A stretch of DNA of 64,000 nt from Aphis gossypii (Eukaryota > Arthropoda > Insecta > Hemiptera > Aphididae). The notes beneath the pieces are model-generated. The model worked only from the letters and a program-made list of their open reading frames with translations. It did no database searches and was not told where the DNA came from. Every line of letters starts with the position of its first letter. The stretch's first letter is position 1. Shown here one piece after another: positions 14,511 to 26,500 of the stretch. A program made the translations under genes and the position numbers. The stretch covers positions 52,180,351 through 52,244,350 of the forward strand of contig NC_065533.1 in the NCBI RefSeq assembly GCF_020184175.1. Direction: 5' to 3'.

Positions 14511-17500
14511 GGGAAGGGGGCACTTGTGACTTGCGGTCACGCCAGCACGGAATGAAACTGCATCGCATGTTCGCTCGGCCTTAAGCACAAGATACCCGCC
14601 AGCCACCGCCTAAGTATATACACATACCGTTTCCTCGGCTGTGGCGGAGTGACCCAATTACTTACGTCGTGTATGTGTACCTATATAATATACACCCGGT
14701 GGTGGCGTGACTCGGTACAATGTAAGAACGGCCGGCGGACACTGCTACACACCGTTATATCGAACGAGCGAACGAACTTTTTCTTTCTTTTTCGACACCC
14801 CGCGAGTCATACCTGCCCGATGCCGCTGCCACCAACAAAACGCGTATAGAGACATTATTATTATGACTATAATACATATGTACGTGTATATTCGAGCACA
14901 ATATTATTTATACCACTTGCTGAATTGTACCATTAGGCTTCGTTCGCGGAAACAACAAAATTAATACAGATCGTGATATCATATTATGATGCCTCGTCGG
15001 AAAACTGGTACTATGTTTCTACCCTGACCAAACACTAAAAAAAAGTCACCACGGTAGTACGAAATATACTGTAATTGAATAATATTTTCATAATTTTTGT
15101 GAATTTTACTGATTTTATTGCACATATTTTCACTACACTGAAAAAAATAATACTTGTAACATTGACAAACGCGTTTTGTAAATAATTGACAAATCTAACA
15201 TGTATAACGCTGACAATATTTTATCGTGGTGACACAATTATTGATAAATTAATAAAAAATTTGTCATATAATGTTGTTGTTTTTTATCAACCTCACAAAA
15301 AGTTGAAAGTTTGATAAATCTTATTAAATCCAACCAACAAAATGTATTTATTATTTACAATATACATTTTTTTAAATCGATAATTTTTTCATCATTCTGA
15401 CAGTAAATTGTACTTGAATGATAAAATCATATTGTATAAAATATATTTTTCAATTGACAAATTAATTTGTTTAGTGCAACAAACATATAAATCAGCTTTA
15501 CAAAATATGATTATACTTTACCTAAATTCGTATCTCTGTCCACTATGTATATATATTATATATGCCCACTTTATTTTTTATGAGAATTGTTGTTATAACT
15601 TATAATACGGTATTATTAATACCTACATTGGCTAAACATTGAATGTATTAATTACGTTTATTAGTTATTAAATAATTTATAGTGTTTTTAAATATTATAT
15701 TTTATATTTTGTAATCCAGCATATTATTATACAATGTTACACAATTTAAAAAATGGACAATTTTTGGTTTATGAACCATAAAAGTGAGGTAAGTTTGTTT
15801 TTGTATTCATTATTTCATTACGTAAGTATATTAAATACAAAATTAAACGTTACATGATAATATGCATTTAGCATTAATGCACGTATATTTTTCGCAGAAT
15901 CAACGTGCCTCTGTGTCTGTTAAAATTAGTTTGAAGCTTAATAACAATATGTTATAATATTAAATTCGGAAAAAAGCTCGATTGGTGATAATGGGAAATA
16001 ATTTTCCATGAATGTGTGAGCGATTTAACGATGGGTAAATCACATTTCTCGTCAACTCTCATTGGGCCTTTACTGATTTTGCGCCTGCAGAACAAACAAA
16101 TAATAAGATGTGAACGTTCTTGATGATTATACATTTATACAGTCTTGCATTAGTCGCAATCCGATTTTGGTGTTCAACTTAGCTTAAACGTTAGATACCA
16201 TAATATTCTATTATTATATAAGAAAAATTAGCATTTATATTTTTCTCATATTGTATACAGACTTTGTATCTTACTGCAAGTGTTATACAAGCCATAAGGT
16301 AAGTTTATATTAGTTAGTTATAATTTACATGAATTAACCATAGTCCATAGCCCATAATAAGTATGTACAAGCATGTAGTTAACTTTTAGGCATTTTAAGG
16401 TTTATTTATATAAATATAGCTAATGTTGATCTTGAATTTTGAAAAATATACATACAAATTTCAAAATATAAAACAAAAAATTAATTATTTTATAAACATA
16501 ACATTATTATTAGGTAGCTAGGTACCTATATAATTGAACCTATGCTATTTTTTTTTATTTAATATAAGATTAACTCATGTGTAGGTAGGTACAATACATA
16601 ATTTAAAAACATTTTTCTAAATATTTATATATAAATAACCAATATTAAATTAAGTAATAAATTCACATTTAACTTATATTTATTATAAATATTTTTAAAA
16701 ACTGGAGTACATATAAATATTTACCTAATACTTGATTAATTTAGAATATCATCCATACCCACCACACACACTTTTGTAGGCTTGTAGCTAATCACTAATT
16801 ATGCAAGTTACTATTTTTAAAATGTGGAAAATATATAAATATTTTTTCAGGTTAAATTCCAATATTGCAGTACTGGCTGATTTTTCTTTTTTTTTTTACT
16901 TATTCTTACAATGATTTGTTTTATTTGTAAATCTAAATTTTCTAACTTGAAAAACCTGGTGGTCCATTTTAAAATATTTCACTTACTTAAGACAAATAGC
17001 ACATATGAATGTGTTGAGGAATCTTGCCATCAGGCTTTCCAATGTTTAAACAGTTTTAAAAGGCACATTTCAACTAAACACATTTGTCATAATAATCCAA
17101 TAGATAATGTTGAAAATTCTAATGCCAATAATTATAAAAATGTTAAAGAAAAATACCTTGATACACCCACATTAGATAGTCAGCCTAATTGCTCAACAAA
17201 AACATCTGAATGTTTTGATATAGATTCTGCTATTAATTCCTTATATAAATCAGCTATAACATTTATTATGAGTCTACACAATAATAATAACTTTACGGTC
17301 AAAGATGTTTTAAAAATACAAAATGGCATTATTGAAAATTTAACTAAACCGATGGCATTTATGCTTACAGAATTAAATAAAACCCAAGTTGAACATTCAG
17401 TCATAAAGTTAAAACTTAATAAACTTAGCTCAGTTTTTTCAAATCCTTTTCAACCTTGTAGTACCGAATATCGTCTAGAAAAATGGCTAGTTCAAAATCA

Positions 17501-20500
17501 ATATGTTACTCATTTACAACAGTTTACAATTAACAATGAAATTTGTAATGTTCAGCTCATGGGAGAAACAATCTATGATGAAAAGGTGACTAAAGGAGCT
17601 CTGTTACCCTTAAATGAACAATTTAAAAGATATTTAGAACATGGTGATAATTTGAATAGTTTTATTAATAAGCTCACCTTACTAAAAAATGACAATTCAA
17701 GTATTTCTCATTTTGTACAAGGGAATCTTTGGCGACAGAAAACATCCCAGTATGTTGGAAAATTAGTTTTTCCTTTTTTTTTGTATATGGATGATGTGGA
17801 AATAAACAATCCTTTAGGGTCTCATGCAATGTCCCAATCAATATCTGCAATTTACTATAGTTTTCCACTTGCAGAAAACAGTTCTCAACTCTCAAATATT
17901 TTCCTGGCTGCACTTATAAAAACCATTGATTATAAAAAATTTGGAAACGAACCATGCTTAACACATTTAATACAGGAAATAAATGTTCTTGAAAAAGAAG
18001 GAATAATAGTTACAACACCAAGCGGAGAGTTTCATGTGCATTTTATTCTAGGTTTAATATTGGGTGACAATTTAGGATTGAACACTATGCTTGATTTTAG
18101 TAAATCTTTCTCAGCAAACTACTACTGTCGTTTTTGCAAAGCTAGTAAATCTGAAGCTTTAGAGCTATTTGTTGAAAATAAACAATTACTGCGCACAATT
18201 AACAATTATTCAAATGATATAAATACAAATGACTTTAAAAGTACTGGGATTTATCAAGAGTCTGTTTTAAATCAAATTTATAGTTTTCATGTTGTAACTA
18301 ATTATTGTGTAGATGTCATGCATGACATATTTGAAGGGATATGCCATTACGATATCTGTCATGTAATTTTTTATTATACGCAAACTGTTAAATTATTTTC
18401 TTTGGAAAAATTAAATAATCGAAAAACCACATTTCACTATGGTCCAATAGAAGTTGGTAATATTTCACCCGAAATTACATTATTACATTTACAAAACAAT
18501 CACTTAAAAATGTCTGCACGAGAAGTAATGACATTTATACATTTTTTTCCTCTGATGATAGGAGACTTAATTCCTGAAGATGATGAGGTATGGAATTTTG
18601 TAATTATTTTGTTAAAAATAGTTGAGTTATTATTGTCTTACAAATTTACAGAAAGCTCAATAATATATTTGGAACAGTTAATTAAAGACCATAATTTTTT
18701 ATACAGCCAACTTTTTAATGATAGACTAAAGCCCAAACATCATTTTTTGATACACTACCCTAATATAATACGTGAATCAGGACCACCTCGGCATTTTTGG
18801 TGTTTTCGTTTTGAAGGAAAACATAAGGAGATAAAAATGTATGCACGTTCAATAACATCAAGAAAAAATATAACACTAACACTTGCAAAAAAATTTCAAA
18901 TTAAATTTGCCTATCTACTTATGCAGCCAAAAAAAGATGATTTGGTATTGAATTTTAAACACAAAATTAAAGAAAGTCAATTTGGCAAATTAATAAGTGA
19001 TAAATATAAAATAACACCTAACCAGTATGAATGTTATAATAAAATTGAATACAAGGGCACTAATTACAAAGAAGGATACTACTTAACCAGGTTTATTTAT
19101 GAAATGTGTCTATTTAAAATTATAGAAATAATAGTGATTAGTAACATTAAAATAATTATTTTGACCAAACAAATACAATTAAATGGTTTTCATTCTCACT
19201 TAGAAGCCTACGAAGTAGATTTCAATGAGCATATCATTTTAAATCCAGTTTTTAATGAAATAAATGACTTTAATGGACCACCAATAAATGTAGTTAATAC
19301 TTCAATAGGCAAAAAAATGTTCAGAACAAAAGAGTATTTTATGTAATATACATCTTTATGAATATTATGTTTATTATTAGGTATAACATTTCAATAACTG
19401 ATAGCTAATTTTTGTTTTTGTATAATAATATAATTATAATTTAACCAATAACTTTTAAGATTTATGATTAAAAACATATTATATTGTAATAAAATTAATT
19501 AGAATTAATTGTAATTTGAAGAAGAATGAATAGTATCAAAAACATTTTTGAAAATTTGAATGATTCAATGTCTGCTTCAATTAGTAATGAAGAGTGCTCT
19601 TTTACTGAAACTCAGGATTTTAATAAAGTATGTATTATCTTATAAAAATTTAAAACTGAATTAGAATTTAATTTTTTGTAAATATAGGATCAATCTGCAA
19701 TTTATGTGGATATTCCAACGGTTGGCGGTTATGAATATCCATTGGAAAATATTGAAAGTTTAAGTGACTTGTTGAGCCAATGGGGATTGAGTTGTTTATA
19801 CAAAACATGCTTAAGTAATTATAACATAATTCATAAATATAGTTCTGAAATATTTAATTAATATCCTTTATTTTTATTTTTTTTATAGCTGAGTTGGTAG
19901 ACCTTACAAGTTTGTCAAGAATAAATCCATCTGAAATGTCCATGTTAGTTAAGGAATATCCTTTAGGCGTTCAGATCAACTTTAGGTACCATGTTGAAGC
20001 ATGGCAAAAAAGTAATATTACAGAAAATGAACCTAATACAAATATAACATCATCCCATGTTATCCCATCTTCTTCTTGTTCGTCTTCGTTGGAAATGATA
20101 AAATTAGACAAAAACCAAAGTATTCAGTGTATAATACCTTCAAAGAATCCAAACATTGAAGTATCAAATATATTAAACTCCACTCAGGGTGCTTTAATAA
20201 TTGATTATTATAAGAAACATAACAGTATAAATGACAATATAAGAACACTTTTAGTCGAAATAATAATTCAAGAGTTAATCACAAAAAAAATATTAATGTC
20301 TGTGTCATTGGCAGAAGAAATTGCTGACCAAATACAGCAACTATTTCCCTCTGAATTGAAGGTTTGATATGAATAAATATAGTACCTATTAAAATACTTG
20401 TATAACTAAAAATTTAATTTATCATACCATTTTGTAGGAAAATTATTTCATTAAGGACTGTTCAAGACAACCCAAAGGGAAGTTATATTGCAAGTACTAT

Positions 20501-23500
20501 AATACAATGAGAACGTTGAAATCAAGTGGGTTAATTTCAAAACAAAAATCAATAAAAAAAATAACTAAAAGTAGGAATTTTAGTAGTTGGACTAGCAATA
20601 CTTTTGGTAAATATATTTTAAAAATCATATATTGTATCATACATATTATACATAATACATTATTTAATTTAAAACAGAACTGAAGAAGATGTACAATTAA
20701 TTTTGAATCAAATTAAACATGATAATTGTAGTCTTCCAGAACTTGAACGACATTGGAGTTCAACTGTCAATTATAGACTAAATGAAATTCAAAAGGCCAC
20801 ATCAACTCAGGAAATAATAAAAGAATGGAGGAGTTATAAATTACCAATGGGTTATAAATTAGTGAGTAAAAGTATATTTTTTAAATTAAATTTGAATCAA
20901 CATTCAACAATAAGTTGTTTGAAACAATTATATGCTGCACATTACATGCAAATATTAAGTTTAAATAAAATTGATTAATATTATAAGTAGGTAAATAATA
21001 CCAAAAAGGGTATATATATACTACTATAATCAATTGTGTGTTCATCTATCTATTTTACATAATTTATTACAATTTACATAACACTGTTGCCTTAGACTTA
21101 AGTAGTTACTTTAGAGTAACATGTACCTATACGCCATAGTAAAACTGCGAATAGTAAATCATTGATATTATATTATGCATTATTTTGCCTAGCAACCATC
21201 ATGTTACAAAAATAATTCATAAACATTGGTTTAATTTAATACATACCTATAAGTAACTAATTCCTACACTTTTAGTTGATACTAATATAAAATATAAACT
21301 ATAGCATCAATTTTTATGAATCTGCTGGTTGACCTTTATAAATGTATAATAAGGTATATAATTAATACTACCAAACATTTAATTTTATTAAATTTTTTAT
21401 GTAGAAAGTTTACTTATTACTTACCTAATATAATTTGAATCAATATATTATGCTAAATGGTAAATAATGCCCTTGCATATGAAAAAAAATTATTATTTTT
21501 TGTTCGTTAATGGTTATAACTGTAATAGATTGTAGCATAACTAGTTACTCGATTCCACACATGAATTTGAATATCTGCTACTGCATTTTAGTAAATTTAA
21601 ATGAAAAACTACAACAAACTATTTAAAATCTTGAAAAATTCTGAATATTTGGTGCCTTGCTGGTAAACAGTTATAAATAATAAAATAAATACTAAATCGG
21701 ATATTATAGAACATACTACTATAGTACTACAATTGAAAGTTGTTTTAACTTCAGTTTCAGTTACTTTTTAATTCACTAAATTGTGACTGTTGTGTTTTTA
21801 TCATTGAAAAAAAATGAAATGATAATGAAAGCATCTTATTTCTTATTAGTGACTAGACATTCTATTTTTAGATTGTATAGTGTATACTGTATGATAACAT
21901 TGTAATCACAAACTTGATAGTAAATAAAATAATTTTGACTGTGATTATCAATACATGATGTTCTATGATATTATAGATATGGATATAGATTATACCTGAG
22001 ACCAGCGGTCGTTAACCTTTTACTTATAGTTTCCTGTGTATCCAAAAACAAATACGTAAATGGACCCTGCTGATTACCTAATACCCCTACCGGCCCTACC
22101 TGTCTAGAATATTTTATAGGTAGACCTATTTGGGCTTGAGCTAACATGTCTTATAGCTTATTTAAATAACAAAATGTAAAATATTTATTAGGTACCTGCA
22201 AATTTATTTTTCAGATCGATATTGATTTTAATGTTCTACATCCAAATTGTTTCAATGTACTGGGCAATTATGAACTAAAATTATTCAGCATATTTAATAT
22301 TTTAACAACAAAAATCAAAGATATAAGCTCTCGTAAATTATTAGAGAGTTTAAATGAGATTGAAAATCCATGTGAAAGTAATTTGCAACAATTTATATAT
22401 TATACATATATTATATCTCTTAATAAGATAATAATATCTTAGACTTGTAGTCTTGAATATTGATAACTAATTATATAATATATTTTCAGATGCTAAACAA
22501 GCAGTTACGTTTTATTTATTACATTCGTTACTTGTTCCAACTACTAAGAAAGTAACCAGGGATGATAAGGGAAGAAAGAATATTATTAAATTCTCTATAA
22601 AAGATTCTCAAAATACTTTTGTGGTGTTTTGCAGTACTGTTTCCCAAGCTGAAGAATTAATATCTAATAAATATAGCCTTAATATGCCGATTCAGCCTTT
22701 TATTTTGATTATTGGTACACCACTACAACCAAAAGAAATAATAGTATATTTTGATACAATAAAGTATAAAGTTTTCACTGTATTAAGAGCTATAGATGTA
22801 TGTTTCAAAATAATACATTTATTTAATTTAGAGTACCCAGTAGAATCATGTGCTGTATGGCTATTTATTCAAAAATATTTGTATAATATTAAAACCAAGT
22901 TCGATAAATCCCACCCTAATCTAAATCAATTGATATTTGATTTAGAAAATAATGTTGAATAGTTAAATTTTATATAATTGTTGAGCTTTATTAGTTATTA
23001 CTAGAACCTAATAAAAAAAATAAAAATAAATAGTTAAATATATATTTTATAAGTTGAATAATAATTTATTTACTTACTTGTAATTAACTACTTTAACTAT
23101 ATAATATTAAAATATGTATACATTTATAAACCTATGTTTCTTTTTCTTTTTTTGTAAATACATCATTAATTTTATTCAATATACCTATAGATAATATATA
23201 AAAATAATAATATATGTATAAACATTTTTCATGTAATTTACACATAGTGTTATTTGTATTAGCCTATACTTGTTGTATTTATGTTGCTTAAAAAATATAT
23301 GTTATCCTTAGGCTGTTGTGTGGTTTAAATTATATATAAATTTCCTACTTATTCGTTATAATATAATTTAATTTAATATACCTTTTATTTATTTGATTTA
23401 TTTGTTTATAAGTATTCATAGTAGTAGTGTAGTATATGGACATTTTAAACACTACACAGTAAAACATTATAATGTAATTTATATGTATTTGTATTGTATA

Positions 23501-26500
23501 CTTTATTTATCTAAACTTCATTAGGTACCTATGTTATTTAAATATATTTAATACACTGTCTTACTTGTATAATTTATATGAATTTATATTGTATAGGTAC
23601 ATTAGGTATGTGCCTAAACTATTCAATTATTTTAATATATGTTTAATATATCTATTTTGTTTTGGCTGTATAATTTTATTTATATTTACATTTTGCTCAC
23701 ATTTATGTTTAATAATATTTGAAATTTTCTAAAAAATAAAAAAAAAATTTAATACCTTATATGTATTTGCAATTTGCATATTATATTTTATTTCAACCAA
23801 TAATAAATTCAGTTAATATGATTAAAATAATTTATTGAAATAATAAACATATTTTGTTGAATGGGAACAGTTTTTTAATCAGTAACAAAAACATTTTATT
23901 GAAAAGATAAAATTAATAATCTTGACAACAAATTTCTTAAGATGTGTTAATCAAATAATTTATTGTATTGATTAAATATTTTATTGTATTGATCAGAAAT
24001 TTTATGAAAACAATTTCACCATTACAATATAATATAATCAAAATAATAATATAAGTTAAATCAAAATGATAAAATGTTTGTCATTTTTGAAGATCCTTAG
24101 GAACTGACATTTTAATTTTGTTGATTGGATAAATTTGTTTGTAAGCTGTATAGTGACAAATATTTTATTGATCCAATCCATATTTTTATCAATGTTACCA
24201 AGGTTTTTTTTTCAGTGTAATGAGTATATAGGCATTAATACAAATTTAATTGATTCATCTCATAGAAATGTATTAACATATTTTTTAACAAGATTTTAAG
24301 TTTTACAAAACAACATTTTTGAAAAGAAAAAATATTTTTATTTTTTTTACCTAGTCATAATCAATTGTTATGGTTTATTACCTTTAAAATCGACACAACA
24401 TACGAAACTCGTGAAATACATAAATATATAAATAATATTGTAAATAATTAATGTTTAAGCATAGGTAGGTACATATTGATATTATGGCAAAATTCAAATT
24501 TTTTTTATAACAATAGTATGATGATATAATATATAGTATACAGCATGTAATTTAAGTACTTATATAATGTATTTTTTTCTTAGACCTTTAGTGGCCCAAA
24601 GTGAATAAAACAAACGGTGGCAGTGTTTATAATGTTCTAAAAAGAGGTCTCAAATATATACGGTGTTCAATTTTTGATGTTTAAAATGTATTTTATCTAG
24701 AGTTAATCTAAATAATGTACTCACACGAGAAGATTTCGACTGGGCTGTTTGGAAATATAAATAACCTACTTACTGGAATACCTATATGAATTAAAAACCT
24801 AAACGACACTAAATATAATAACTAACGCAGGTTAGGTCTGAACCACGCAGATGCCCGTGAGTCGGTAAAAATTTGCAGTTTCACGTTAGACTTCCAAGCG
24901 ATCGATTGAATATGGATAGAAAAAATTGTATCCTTTAAAAGGCGAATAAAAAGTTATGCGTTTGATTCAAATACACTTGCACCAGGCAGTAGTACTTTAA
25001 AAACGGACAAAAGACGAAATTGGAGTGTAAGCACGGCAGACGTTTTAATATTTGATGAAAACACGGCGATACCTACAATATGGACACGCGGCAAAACGTT
25101 TGACTATATAGATTTATTGTTTACCTCGCCCATGCGACAGTCTTATGGCCGTTGCTGCTACTGGCCGTGGACGAAGTCTTGTTCCGGTCAGCGTCCACCG
25201 ACAACCGGACGGCTGTCCGTCCGCTCTGGTTTTCGATTTCCGGTTGCACGACGATCTCTTGTAACTCGAACGACAGCGGAGGCGTAGTGGTCATCGTGAC
25301 GGCAACCGACTGACGCGTGGTCGCAGCTTCCGTCGGCGGATCTCTGTCCACCACGACGACGGTGGCGGCTGGCTTCTGCGACGGACCGACGGCGGCCGGC
25401 GGATCGCGAGTTCGCATAGCGCTCTGAGGCGGTTTCAAGGTCGTGGCCGTCGGGTCTATGACGGACAGAGTGGCCAGCGTGTTCGCGGCGATGGCCGCGG
25501 GCGGGGGCACGGCCGTGACGATCGGCCCGCCTTCCACCACGGCCGAAGCGACGGCGTTGGCCGCGTGCGTGGTCGCTATGGCCGTGGCCGAGGTGGACGC
25601 CGTGACCGGGTTGACCGCGGACGGTACCGTGCAGGTCGTCGCGGTGGCGGCGGCGGTGGACGCGGTCAACGTCATCGGCGTCGCGGTGGTGGTCGACGGC
25701 GAAGAATCGAACGCTGTGGCTGACGACGACGTCGTCGCCGCGGCAGTGGTCGTCGCCGCGACGGTAGCCGCCCCGACCGTCTTTACTGAGCCGTTGTCGG
25801 ACGGCTGGCGAGCGACGTCTTTCGGCGGAGCTTCGGTTTTCGCGGACGCAGCCGCCGCCGTCGCCGCCGCTGTAGCCGTCGACTGTTTCTTGGGTAAACG
25901 CGGCGACAACTTGGCCGGCGGACGGCTAACGGTCGGTCTGTTTCCGGCCACGGCGTTGGCCACCGGCTGCGCCCGTCTAGGCGTTTTAGGCGACCTGGTC
26001 GGCAGCGGAGATTTTGGCGGCACCGCAGCCGCGAGTTTGCGCGGCGTCGGCGGCAACTTTTTACGCGGCGACGATTTGACGGCCGCCGCCGTGTTTGCAG
26101 GAACGGTCGGCGGCTTACCCGCCGCCGCAGCCGGCGTCTTCCGGCCACCCGCGGCACCACCGCCCGTCGGTTGTCTGCCGGACGTGCCGGACGTCCGTTT
26201 GCCGGCCGCCGACAGGTCCTTGGTGGACGCCGACAGCTGTTTGCCGCCCGCAGTCGTGGCGGTGGCGGCGGGCGGTCGACGGCCGTCGGCCCGCGCGATC
26301 CGAGGTTCGGACGACTGTCGCCTCAGCGGTCTGGACGACGAGGACGACGGGCTGGACGCGCGCGACCGTCCGTTTTCGGGCGTTTTGAAACCGTAGCCGC
26401 GGAACGGGCTGACGCGGCCGCTGCAGACGTCCGCAGCCGCAGCGGCGGACGACGCCATGACGGGCGGTTCGGGCAGCACGACGAACGCGCCGCGGTCTTT

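Larger units (their letters stand above)
15136..24217 (+). mobile_element. Complete CACTA-like (EnSpm/CMC-type) DNA transposon, two genes
   Basis: 9082-bp element. Both ends read inward CACTGAAAAAAA, with a matching block near TTGTAACATTGACAAA (left) and TTGGTAACATTGATAAA (right). TA lies on each side (15134-15135 and 24218-24219), a likely target duplication. Subterminal regions are dense in TTGACAAA/TTGATAAA-type repeats. Inside are a zinc-finger transposase (16911-19346) and a SAM-like partner (19526-22962), both intact. Superfamily assignment rests on CACTG ends, subterminal repeats and transposase motifs; it is inference without a database search. The element lies antisense in the 19.8-kb intron of the low-complexity gene. 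Confidence 0.85.
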
